Part shown: piece by piece, positions 1 through 5,798 of the stretch
Layout: every line of letters starts with the position of its first letter
Numbering within the stretch: position 1 is the stretch's first letter
NCBI GenBank assembly: GCA_050486105.1
Contig: JBJHCR010000320.1
Span: 1-7,168 of the forward strand
DNA: 7,168 nt
From: JAEXNA01 sp050486105
GTDB taxonomy: Bacteria; Vulcanimicrobiota; Xenobia; Xenobiales; JADMJV01
Reading direction: 5' to 3'
Translations under genes and position numbers: made by a program
The notes under the pieces: model-generated
Seen by the model: only the letters and a program-made list of their open reading frames with translations
Database searches by the model: none
Told to the model about the DNA's origin: nothing

Positions 1-1
1 C

Positions 2-322
2 CTGTGTGGAGTAGGTCTCAATACCGGAGAGGTGGTGGTGGGCAACATTGGCTCAGAGAAACGCATGAAATATAGTGTGGTGGGCAGCCCGGTGAACCTC
101 ACTGCTCGCATTGAATCCCTAACCATCGGGGGCCAGATCTTGGCCTCGGAGAGCACCATTCTGGCCTTGGGTGAAGAGGTCCACATCGACGGTCGACTCC
201 GGGTCAACATGAAGGGCTACGATCGCCCCATCACCATCTACGAGATCGGTGGTTTTCGAGGGGTCACTTCCCCCCATCACCGAACCGAAGAAAATCGGGG
301 GATGACGGTGGCGATTTCCTAA
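2..322 (+). CDS. Class III adenylate/guanylate cyclase, C-terminal part (5' end outside the window)
   Basis: Only the last 106 residues are present. The frame is open from base 2 and ends at TAA 320-322. Seen: the stretch GLNTGEVVVGNIGS, then YSVVGSPVNLTARIESL, then GGQILAS and a final VNMKGYDRPITIYEIGG. This is the order found in the second half of class III nucleotidyl cyclase catalytic domains. In VNLTARIE the Asn and the Arg four residues later match the pair that stabilises the transition state. The purine-selecting position seven residues before that Asn is Ser, not the Asp of typical adenylate cyclases; Thr or Ser there is known in cyanobacterial-type enzymes. The two metal-binding Asp residues lie upstream of the window, so activity cannot be judged. 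About 25 residues follow the domain with no recognisable motif. The enzyme would make cAMP (less likely cGMP) plus PPi. Any N-terminal sensor domain is not visible. Confidence 0.92.
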   Translation: MCGVGLNTGEVVVGNIGSEKRMKYSVVGSPVNLTARIESLTIGGQILASESTILALGEEVHIDGRLRVNMKGYDRPITIYEIGGFRGVTSPHHRTEENRGMTVAIS

Positions 323-346
323 AAGTTCCTGCTCAGGCCAGCAAGC

Positions 347-360
347 GGTAGAAGCCTACC
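347..360. other. Short hairpin overlapping the stop codon of the 356-1150 gene
   Basis: GGTAG (347-351), loop AAGC, CTACC (356-360) form a perfect 5-bp stem with a four-base loop. It lies between two convergent genes and includes the stop codon of the minus-strand gene. There is no T tract on either side, so at best it is a weak terminator or a transcript-end stabiliser. It could also be chance. Confidence 0.3.
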
Positions 361-1150
361 ATTCCGGGCCGACGCTCCAATAGTTGCCGGTTCCGCCGAT
401 GTTTTCGATGATGTTCATGTTGGTGGCGTGGTTCTGCAGCATCATTTGGCTCATTCGGCGGTAGGCTTCGGGACTCATCTGGCCTCCGCCGGACGATGAG
501 GGGGAAGCGGACTGGGAGTACTGTTGACTCCAGTTGGCCTGTTGCTGCTGGTTAGCTCGCTGCCAATTAGCCGCCACCGTCTGCCAGATCATTTTGCCGG
601 AGCAAACAAAGCCCATCTCTTCATCTGAGAGTTGGCTGAAGCCAGACACGAACTGCTGTTTAAGCAACTCCCGATCGCTCGGACTCAACGGGGTTCCTCC
701 TTGAGTCTGTTGCTGGAAACTGAGATATTCCAGCAGTCCATGCAAGTCGGCGGTGCTCAGAAGCATCTTTCGATTTCCATCCCAGGCAAGAGGTTGAACT
801 TTACGAAAAATCAGCTCCATGGTGGGAGATTGATGTCCCGCCTTCATGTGAGAGTAGTATTCCCCCAGCAAACCCTGACGAACCAGACCCAGTTGCAGGG
901 GCTCTTGAATCTGCGTCAGTGTTTGATAGACTTCAGCGCAATCCTGAATAGATTGGGCATAGGAGGCTCGGTCGTTGAGATAATCTTGCTGCATCTCAGC
1001 TACCACGATCTCTTTCTCGTTGGGGGCGAATCTCTCACCAGCCAAGAACTCGGTGAACTGAACCATCAGCTGAGCCTCCTCCAGGGTCGGTTGACCCAAG
1101 GCGGGTTGGCCCAGCAACAATACCATGAGGAGCAAAAGGCATCTTTTCAT
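356..1150 (-). CDS. Secreted protein of unknown function
   Basis: The product has 264 residues and I do not recognise a family. Seen: a clear Sec signal peptide, with MKR, a run of Leu/Met/Val at 5-13, and a likely signal peptidase I cleavage after ALG at residue 19. There is no lipobox Cys at the cleavage site. The mature part is predicted mostly helical and acidic up to about residue 190. It contains two cysteines (71 and 183) that could form a disulfide. A Gln/Ser/Gly-rich linker follows at about 199-224. A Met-rich amphipathic segment (SPEAYRRMSQMM) then leads to a C-terminal GTGNYWSVGPEW. The protein is probably periplasmic or exported. The start is ATG at 1150, the only one that gives a full signal peptide; no strong Shine-Dalgarno is visible before it. 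It converges on the cyclase with a 33-base gap and diverges from the ATP-grasp gene. The coding call is firm, the function unknown. Confidence 0.85.
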   Translation of the reverse strand: MKRCLLLLMVLLLGQPALGQPTLEEAQLMVQFTEFLAGERFAPNEKEIVVAEMQQDYLNDRASYAQSIQDCAEVYQTLTQIQEPLQLGLVRQGLLGEYYSHMKAGHQSPTMELIFRKVQPLAWDGNRKMLLSTADLHGLLEYLSFQQQTQGGTPLSPSDRELLKQQFVSGFSQLSDEEMGFVCSGKMIWQTVAANWQRANQQQQANWSQQYSQSASPSSSGGGQMSPEAYRRMSQMMLQNHATNMNIIENIGGTGNYWSVGPEW

Positions 1151-1242
1151 CGGCCACTATTCGACGCTCCCAGAGCCCTCATCCTCTCACTCCCCCTCTG
1201 CCCCTGCCACCCGCCTTCGACGGGTCCCCGCTCGGTGTAAAT

Positions 1243-1272
1243 CCCCCTCCCAATCCCCTCCCAGATCCCCCC
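1243..1272 (-). other. Potential G-quadruplex tract in a divergent intergenic region
   Basis: On the + strand there are five runs of three or more C: 1243-1247, 1249-1251, 1255-1258, 1260-1262 and 1267-1272, separated by 1, 3, 1 and 4 bases. On the minus strand this meets the usual G-quadruplex pattern (four or more G3+ runs, loops of 7 or fewer). It lies within the 186-bp spacer between the divergent secreted-protein gene and the ATP-grasp gene, and would be in the 5' leader of the former if its promoter is further upstream. The folding is an inference. Confidence 0.55.
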
Positions 1273-1323
1273 TAAATGGACGTGCAGGTCAAAGTCCCCA
1301 GAAGCGGGAAAAAGAGAGGCCTC

Positions 1324-1330
1324 AAGGAGG
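1324..1330 (+). promoter_or_regulatory. Strong ribosome binding site fixing a GTG start
   Basis: AAGGAGG is a near-perfect match to the anti-Shine-Dalgarno sequence. It sits six bases before the GTG at 1337 and decides the start of the ATP-grasp gene. I see no convincing -35/-10 pair in the spacer upstream. Confidence 0.9.
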
Positions 1331-1336
1331 ATTGGC

Positions 1337-3016
1337 GTGGAAACTCGACGGAAAAACTTGACGGTATCGGGCCTGGACGGCTCGGGAGCTTCACCCAACG
1401 GAAACGGCGCCTCAGCCGAGGAGCAAAGCCAGTCTTGGCCGGATCCTATCGAGATTCCACCCTGGGCCGACCTCAATGCTCCTCCTCCCGGCTCTCCCGA
1501 AGAAGAAGAGAGATTCCAAGAGCTCTACGCTAAACTACCAGACCTCTGGAAGAACCTCATGGCCGACGGGCATGTGGAACAGACCGTCTTGGTCGTGCCC
1601 TCCATGAGTCTCGATATCGATGAGTTGAAAAAGCTCAAAGGGGCTCGCCACTACGAAGAGCGATTGTTGTTCTTGCTGATCTTGCTCTCCCTTCCCAAGA
1701 CCAGGGTGATTTTCGTTACTTCCGAACCCATCCATCCCCACATAGTGGACTACTACCTGCAGCTTCTTCCTGGAATTCCGTTTTCCCACGCTCGCCGACG
1801 GCTGGAAATGTTCGCCACCCACGACTCCTCTCAGAAGAGTCTCACCCAAAAGATCCTGGAGCGGCCCTCCTTGCTTCGACGTATCCGAAAAGCCATCGGA
1901 GACGCCAAAAACACCCATCTCACGGTCTTTAACGTCACTCCTCTGGAGCGCCAACTGTCGGTGGCCCTGAACATCCCGTTGCTGGGACCTGACCCCAAGT
2001 ATCTGCACTACGGCTCAAAGAGCGGCTCTCGAAAGCTGTTTCGGGAAGCCGGCGTCCCCATGCCCGATGGCTATGAAGACCTCAAGAGTGCCGACGAAAT
2101 CTTTGATCACATCGTAGAGCTGTGGAAGAAGAAGCCGAACCTGAGGCGAGTGGTCATCAAGATCAATGAGGGCTTCTCGGGTGAAGGAAACGCCATCATG
2201 CCCATGGACTGCCTCAAGGGGGTGACCGACCCTCAACAAGCTCGCGAGATATTGGAGCGCGAAGTCCCCAAGCAGGCCCGCTACCAAGCCCCGGGAATGA
2301 ACTGGGACGGCTTCTTGAAGAAGTTCGTAGAGATGGAAGGGATCGTCGAAGAATTTCTAGAGGGCGAGCCCAAGGAGTCTCCCTCGGTTCAACTTCGGAT
2401 CACTCCTCTGGGCGAATCTCAGATCATCTCCACCCACGATCAGATGTTGGGAGGTCCCGACGGTCAGGTCTTCATCGGCTGCTCCTTCCCTGCCAAACCC
2501 AGCTACCGAGCCATCCTGCACGAAGCAGGAGCGAAGATCGGTGAAGTTCTGGCCCAAACCGGAGTGATAGGTCGGCTCTCCATCGATTTCTTGGCCATCC
2601 CCAACGAAGACGAATGGGAGATGTTCGCGGTGGAGATCAATCTCCGAAAGGGGGGCACCACCCACCCTTTCCGGACCCTGCAATTCCTCACTGGAGGTCG
2701 TTACAACCCGGAAACCGGGACCTTCGAAGGAGGGTCGTCGATTCCGAAATACTACTTCGCTTCAGACAACCTCGAGAACGAGAAGTACAAGGGGTTGCTC
2801 CCCGAAGATCTCATCGACATCGTGACCCACACCGGGCTGCACTACAACACCTCATCCAACACCGGAGTGGTCTTCCATATGATCGGCGCCCTATCGGAAT
2901 TCGGCAAGATTGGTGTCACCTGTATCGGCGATTCCCCGGAAGAAGCCGAAGAACTTTATCAGAGAACCTTAGAGATCCTGGACTGGGCCTCGGAGAGCAC
3001 CGAGTGGCTGTCCTAG
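1337..3016 (+). CDS. ATP-grasp ligase, PGM1-related (peptide or carboxylate-amine ligase family)
   Basis: The product has 559 residues and starts at GTG behind AAGGAGG. Residues 1-75 are a low-complexity, Pro/Glu-rich, probably disordered extension. Residues 83-225 form an alpha/beta N-terminal region with VLVVPSMSLD (84-93), HYEERLLFLLILLSLP (105-120) and FVTSEPIHPHIVDYYLQLLPG (126-146). The ATP-grasp core follows. GSKSGSRKLFREAGVP (226-241) is the entry motif, and VVIKINEGFSGEGNA (272-286) is the nucleotide-binding Lys and Gly-rich loop. VEEFLEGE lies at 337-344, and RLSIDFLA with VEINLRKGGTTHPF (413-445) carries the metal-binding Glu-x-Asn. The C-terminal part (about 500-545, SSNTGVVFHMIGAL) resembles the domain that ends PGM1-related proteins. 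Known for the family: ATP-dependent acyl-phosphate formation and amide-bond formation; PGM1 itself joins peptides in pheganomycin synthesis. The substrate here is unknown, and no other biosynthetic gene lies beside it. It appears to be cytosolic and a single-gene transcript. Confidence 0.85.
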   Translation: METRRKNLTVSGLDGSGASPNGNGASAEEQSQSWPDPIEIPPWADLNAPPPGSPEEEERFQELYAKLPDLWKNLMADGHVEQTVLVVPSMSLDIDELKKLKGARHYEERLLFLLILLSLPKTRVIFVTSEPIHPHIVDYYLQLLPGIPFSHARRRLEMFATHDSSQKSLTQKILERPSLLRRIRKAIGDAKNTHLTVFNVTPLERQLSVALNIPLLGPDPKYLHYGSKSGSRKLFREAGVPMPDGYEDLKSADEIFDHIVELWKKKPNLRRVVIKINEGFSGEGNAIMPMDCLKGVTDPQQAREILEREVPKQARYQAPGMNWDGFLKKFVEMEGIVEEFLEGEPKESPSVQLRITPLGESQIISTHDQMLGGPDGQVFIGCSFPAKPSYRAILHEAGAKIGEVLAQTGVIGRLSIDFLAIPNEDEWEMFAVEINLRKGGTTHPFRTLQFLTGGRYNPETGTFEGGSSIPKYYFASDNLENEKYKGLLPEDLIDIVTHTGLHYNTSSNTGVVFHMIGALSEFGKIGVTCIGDSPEEAEELYQRTLEILDWASESTEWLS

Positions 3017-3091
3017 GCTGCTGAAAGTCAAGGACGGGGCCCTCTGGGCGTTCGACATCCATGAGCGAGGCACGACAACCCCGGACCGGAT

Positions 3092-3119
3092 GGTTCTGTG
3101 CTCAGTGGGGAGCAGAACC
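3092..3119 (+). terminator. Imperfect stem-loop after the ATP-grasp gene, possible terminator
   Basis: GGTTCT (3092-3097), a two-base bulge, and GCTC (3100-3103) pair with GAGC (3110-3113) and AGAACC (3114-3119) around a six-base loop. This gives ten base pairs in the spacer between two convergent genes. No T run follows, so it would be Rho-dependent, or a barrier to convergent transcription, not a standard intrinsic terminator. Confidence 0.4.
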
Positions 3120-3120
3120 T

Positions 3121-3136
3121 TAAGGCGAGCGCCTTA
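3121..3136. other. Perfect hairpin covering the pyrophosphatase stop codon
   Basis: TAAGGC (3121-3126), loop GAGC, GCCTTA (3131-3136). The right arm contains the TAA stop (as TTA on the + strand) of the minus-strand gene. It lies directly beside the stem-loop at 3092-3119. No T tract is present. Confidence 0.35.
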
Positions 3137-3826
3137 GATTCCGGTGAGGTGCTGGATCAGCTCTTGAAACCGCTGATCGGGATCCTTGAAATACTCTCGA
3201 TAATCCTGACGTGAGTAATCCAGCACCTTCAAGGCCTCGTGGCGCCCATAGACCGTAGAGATCTCAACTTTTCTGGCCTTGGTGGGGCTGGGAAGGTCTT
3301 TGTAGGACAAAAAATAGTGACACAGCCGATCCACCAACTGTTCGGGCAAGGCCGTGACATCGTTGATGTGCCCATAAACGGCGTCGTCCTTCATGACAGC
3401 AATGATCTTATCGTCAGCTTCTTGAGAATCCAACATCCGAATTCCGCCAATAGGAATGGCCTTGAGCAAGAAATCCCCGTGAGAAATGGAGCGCTCAGTG
3501 AGAACACAAATATCGATAGGATCCCCGTCACCTACAATTTCGGGATTACCGACCTGTTGGGCGGAATAGTCCCCCACTCTCTTCCCGCAGTAGGTCCTGG
3601 GGACGAACCCATAAAGGCATGGAGACTGAGAGGAAAACTTCTGGGGGCGATCCAGTTTGAGATAGCCCGTCACTTTATCCACCTCGTACTTGACCGTGTC
3701 GGTGGGGACTTGTTCGATGAAGGCTACCACTTCCGAGGGGAAACCGTCGCCAGGAGAGACACCGTGCCAGGGGTGGGGCTTAAAGAAGAGCTTCATCAAC
3801 TCTTTCAGTTCGTTCTCTTGCATCAT
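3134..3826 (-). CDS. ppa: Inorganic pyrophosphatase, family I (soluble)
   Basis: The product has 230 residues. It hydrolyses PPi to two phosphates in the cytosol and so drives biosynthetic reactions forward; it is Mg-dependent. Seen: IEQVPTDTVKYEVDK (37-51) gives the active-site Glu, Lys and Tyr-Glu. YLKLDR (55-60) gives the conserved Arg. LYGFVPRTYC lies at 71-80. The signature DGDPID (100-105) provides two metal-binding Asp residues. DSQEADDKIIAV (133-144) provides two more Asp residues five apart, and RKVEIS (185-190) the late Lys. The start MKLFFKPHPWHGVSPGD style N-terminus marks the longer bacterial subgroup, larger than the roughly 175-residue E. coli enzyme. ATG 3826 is chosen because GGAGG (3836-3840) lies nine bases upstream; the second ATG at 3823 is possible. 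The frame stays open to 3967, but that would overlap the IMP dehydrogenase 3' end and lacks family similarity. It follows IMP dehydrogenase by 58 bases on the same strand, so the two are probably co-transcribed. Confidence 0.96.
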   Translation of the reverse strand: MMQENELKELMKLFFKPHPWHGVSPGDGFPSEVVAFIEQVPTDTVKYEVDKVTGYLKLDRPQKFSSQSPCLYGFVPRTYCGKRVGDYSAQQVGNPEIVGDGDPIDICVLTERSISHGDFLLKAIPIGGIRMLDSQEADDKIIAVMKDDAVYGHINDVTALPEQLVDRLCHYFLSYKDLPSPTKARKVEISTVYGRHEALKVLDYSRQDYREYFKDPDQRFQELIQHLTGI

Positions 3827-3835
3827 CTCACGTAT

Positions 3836-3840
3836 CCTCC
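3836..3840 (-). promoter_or_regulatory. Ribosome binding site of the pyrophosphatase gene
   Basis: The minus strand reads TGGAGGATACGTGAG before tandem ATG ATG. GGAGG is nine bases from the first ATG. This places the start at 3826 and not at the upstream ATG at 3967. Confidence 0.85.
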
Positions 3841-3884
3841 AACTCGAAATCCGAAGAAGTCGAAGCCTCCAAGATGGAAGCCCC

Positions 3885-5375
3885 TTACGCCCTAAAGATC
3901 GAAGTGCCTCCCTCTCGCTGAGATCCGGTAGACTGAAACTCCAGGAGAGCGTTTTGTCGAAAATCACTCAAGTCCCGACAGCCGCAAGAACTCAAAGTGC
4001 CCTGGATGGCCTTCAGGTCCCGCGGCACACTATCGTGGAGAGAACCTTTGAGCAGCACGAAGCCCTCCTCCCCTTCGATGACGAAGGTTCTCGGGTCGTT
4101 CTGCTGGTACCGGCGGACATTCTTGGCTCGGCGCGAAGCTTCTCCCCAATAGGGCTTGACCGGAACTTCTACTTCGGAGACTTCTCCACCAAACTGAACG
4201 GGGAAGCGTCTCAAGTAGGCTTGAGTCGGACTTTCTTCAAAGCCGGCAAAGTATTTGCCCATCATCAGGAAATCTGCCCCCAGAGCCAGAGCCACCGACA
4301 TGTCTCCGGTTCCCTGAAGACCGCCATCAGATATGATAGGGAGGTATCGTCCGGTCTCCTGGGCCCATTGGTCCCGAGCTCGAGCGACCTCGACCACCGC
4401 GGTAGCTTGACCTCGCCCGATGGCCTTGACCCGCCTTGTGGTGCAAATGGAGCCCGAGCCGATCCCCACCTTCACCGCGTCGGCCCCCGCCTCAGCTAGA
4501 TAGCGAAAACCGTCTGCCTCCACCACATTGCCGGCGATCACCGGCACTCCCAACTCTTTGAGCTTCTCCACGGTGGCTTGCATGTACACCGAGTAACCGT
4601 CGGAAGCATCCACCGCCAGGGCATCGGCCCCAGCCTCTACACAGGCTTTGGCCCGCTCCAGGTCTTCCGGATGAGTGGAAACCGCCACAGCCACCGCCAA
4701 TCGTCCTTGGGAGTCTCTGAGCGCGCTGCTGTAGCCTCGGGCCCGATGATACTCGTGGAGGTCCACCACCCCTTGGAACTGGTTCTCCGAATTGACCAAA
4801 CAGACCACTCCCAGGCCTGAAGCCAGTCCCTGTGCCCCCCACTCCCGCTCATCGGCGGTGACCTCGGCCACCGGAGTCTGGGGCCGGGGAAGCATCCTGC
4901 TGTGGACCGGCAAGGCCTGATCCTCCAAGGGGTTAACCATCCTACTGCTGATGAGACCCAAAAGCTGACCCTTTGGCCCGACTACTGGGAAACTTTCTGT
5001 CCCGAAGTCCTCCACCATTTCCAGCAATTCAGCGATAGAAGCATCCGGCTCCACGCTGCGGTTAGGGAAGATAAAACCCGGTCGGTGAGACTTCACACTC
5101 CGGACCATCTCAACTTGGTCCTCGGGTGTTACGTTGCCGGCCGGAAGAACGGACAACCCGCCCTGCAAAGCCAGAGCTACAGCTAGGCGCTGGCCGCTCA
5201 CCGACTCCATAGCGGCACTGAGAAAGGGAATGCTCAAAGACAGACCCGGAGCCAGCTCCCCAGCTAAGGAGACCTCCGAAAGATGGTGCTGGGCACCGGT
5301 GAGCCTCGGCAGGAGAACGAACTCCCTGAAAGTGGTACTCTGGGTTGAAGTAAACTTGGGATGGTCGAAAAACAT
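3885..5375 (-). CDS. guaB: IMP dehydrogenase with CBS pair, Tritrichomonas/clostridial-type clade
   Basis: The product has 496 residues. It oxidises IMP to XMP with NAD+, the committed step to guanine nucleotides; it is cytosolic and usually a tetramer. Seen: the N-terminal barrel segment SIPFLSAAMESVSG (48-61), then a region at about 101-215 with two CBS-like repeats (ESFPVVGPKGQLLGLISSR; VVCLVNSENQFQGVVDL). The barrel resumes with VDASDGYS (255-262) and AGNVVEADGFRYLAEAGAD (281-299). The K+/catalytic loop GIGSGSICTTR (304-314) places the nucleophile at Cys311. IISDGGL and MMGKYFAG (347-378) bind the IMP phosphate. The flap region has YWGEASRRA (409-417) and then Arg422-Tyr423, matching the catalytic Arg-Tyr pair of the protozoan enzyme. 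GRGQATAV after the Cys loop and the YWGEAS flap mark the clade shared by Clostridia and Tritrichomonas, not the E. coli type (YRGMGS). The start is ATG 5375 with AAGGG six bases upstream; the open frame reaches 5447 but those 24 residues are not family-like. It heads an operon with ppa. Confidence 0.96.
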   Translation of the reverse strand: MFFDHPKFTSTQSTTFREFVLLPRLTGAQHHLSEVSLAGELAPGLSLSIPFLSAAMESVSGQRLAVALALQGGLSVLPAGNVTPEDQVEMVRSVKSHRPGFIFPNRSVEPDASIAELLEMVEDFGTESFPVVGPKGQLLGLISSRMVNPLEDQALPVHSRMLPRPQTPVAEVTADEREWGAQGLASGLGVVCLVNSENQFQGVVDLHEYHRARGYSSALRDSQGRLAVAVAVSTHPEDLERAKACVEAGADALAVDASDGYSVYMQATVEKLKELGVPVIAGNVVEADGFRYLAEAGADAVKVGIGSGSICTTRRVKAIGRGQATAVVEVARARDQWAQETGRYLPIISDGGLQGTGDMSVALALGADFLMMGKYFAGFEESPTQAYLRRFPVQFGGEVSEVEVPVKPYWGEASRRAKNVRRYQQNDPRTFVIEGEEGFVLLKGSLHDSVPRDLKAIQGTLSSCGCRDLSDFRQNALLEFQSTGSQREGGTSIFRA

Positions 5376-5381
5376 ATTTTG

Positions 5382-5386
5382 CCCTT
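5382..5386 (-). promoter_or_regulatory. Ribosome binding site of IMP dehydrogenase
   Basis: The minus strand reads GAAGGGCAAAAT before ATG 5375, so AAGGG has a six-base spacer. It fixes the start 24 codons inside the longest open frame. The site lies in a small GCC-GAAG-GGC hairpin, which might reduce access; that is speculative. Confidence 0.7.
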
Positions 5387-5450
5387 CGGCCGCTCTGAGA
5401 GAGCCCCTTTCGGACAATCTTGCTAGGGAGAGCTCGAAGCCCGTCATCCC

Positions 5451-5477
5451 GGCTGACCGCGCAAAACTCTGTCAGCC
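5451..5477 (-). other. Inverted repeat in the IMP dehydrogenase leader
   Basis: GGCTGAC (5451-5457) and GTCAGCC (5471-5477) form a perfect 7-bp stem around a 13-base loop, 75 bases before the IMP dehydrogenase ATG. It could be a leader hairpin or an operator. I recognise no known riboswitch, and I could not identify a clear promoter for this operon. Confidence 0.35.
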
Positions 5478-5532
5478 CCGAAATCCCGCCCTCCCTTCTT
5501 CGAGGACCGGGAACTTCGAACCACCTAAATGC

Positions 5533-5547
5533 TCCGAAGTCTTCGGA
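5533..5547. promoter_or_regulatory. Perfect palindrome beside the tRNA-Ile promoter (candidate operator)
   Basis: TCCGAAG, a single T, CTTCGGA: 7-bp arms about a one-base centre. It ends three bases before the -35 hexamer of the tRNA-Ile promoter, in the divergent spacer shared with IMP dehydrogenase. A dimeric regulator could bind here. No known box is matched. Confidence 0.4.
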
Positions 5548-5550
5548 CAG

Positions 5551-5580
5551 TTGACAGAGCCCGAAGGCTTGCGCTAGTAT
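5551..5580 (+). promoter_or_regulatory. Sigma70-type promoter of tRNA-Ile
   Basis: Consensus -35 TTGACA (5551-5556), an 18-base spacer, and -10 TAGTAT (5575-5580). Transcription would start near 5587, a few bases before the mature tRNA 5' end at 5596. Confidence 0.75.
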
Positions 5581-5595
5581 CCGAAAAATAGTCCA

Positions 5596-5672
5596 GCGGT
5601 TATAGCTCAGTAGGTTAGAGCGCATCCCTGATAAGGATGAGGTCCCAAGTTCGAGTCTTGGTAACCGCACCA
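5596..5672 (+). tRNA. tRNA-Ile (anticodon GAU)
   Basis: A 77-base cloverleaf. The acceptor GCGGTTA (5596-5602) pairs with TAACCGC (5662-5668). The D stem is GCTC/GAGC. The anticodon stem CATCC/GGATG holds loop CTGATAA with anticodon GAT at 5630-5632. The T arm is CCAAG-TTCGAGT-CTTGG, the discriminator is A, and CCA is encoded. It reads AUC and AUU isoleucine codons. This isoacceptor usually sits in the 16S-23S rRNA spacer; no rRNA is present here. Confidence 0.98.
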
Positions 5673-5676
5673 CAAG

Positions 5677-5702
5677 AGGCCCCAAATCCGGGGCCTTTTT
5701 TT
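5677..5702 (+). terminator. Intrinsic terminator after tRNA-Ile
   Basis: AGGCCCC (5677-5683), loop AAATCC, GGGGCCT (5690-5696), followed by a run of seven T (5696-5702). It is a strong Rho-independent terminator placed four bases after the CCA, so tRNA-Ile is a single-gene unit. Confidence 0.95.
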
Positions 5703-5714
5703 GTCTTTTCCCAG

Positions 5715-5734
5715 CAGAGAAGTCTCCTTCTCTG
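5715..5734. other. Perfect 8-4-8 inverted repeat upstream of the tail-anchored gene
   Basis: CAGAGAAG (5715-5722), loop TCTC, CTTCTCTG (5727-5734). It lies just past the tRNA-Ile terminator and is not followed by T residues, so it is not a second standard terminator. It may be an operator or a structured element for the downstream gene. Confidence 0.45.
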
Positions 5735-5792
5735 GCAAAGCCACAGCAGATAGGTGCAAATGTCATTCCTAGCCAAAGGGCCTACCGAAGTG

Positions 5793-5798
5793 TATGAT
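5793..5798 (+). promoter_or_regulatory. Candidate -10 element for the tail-anchored protein gene
   Basis: TATGAT matches five of six consensus bases and lies 40 bases before the GTG at 5839. The matching -35 region (TAGCCA, 5770-5775) is weak. It is flanked by CCGAA (5785-5789) and TTCGG (5803-5807). A gene-specific promoter is needed here because a strong terminator precedes the gene. Confidence 0.4.

Noticed and set aside
632..1240. Open + strand frame of about 200 codons
   Set aside because: It is antisense to the secreted-protein gene, whose minus-strand frame has a real signal peptide. It has no ribosome binding site and no family features.
3827..3967. 47-residue N-terminal extension of the pyrophosphatase
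   Set aside because: It would overlap the end of IMP dehydrogenase. GGAGG lies just before ATG 3826, and the extension is Arg/Ser/Leu-rich without family similarity.
3690..4499. Open + strand frame of about 270 codons
   Set aside because: It lies across the pyrophosphatase and IMP dehydrogenase genes on the other strand, both of which have unmistakable catalytic motifs.
5376..5447. 24-residue N-terminal extension of IMP dehydrogenase
   Set aside because: A ribosome binding site directly precedes ATG 5375, and the family normally begins with a short Met-Phe-Phe type N-terminus.
5110..5766. Open minus-strand frame running through tRNA-Ile and its terminator
   Set aside because: It overlaps a perfect tRNA, a terminator and the IMP dehydrogenase start. 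Its translation is low in recognisable features.
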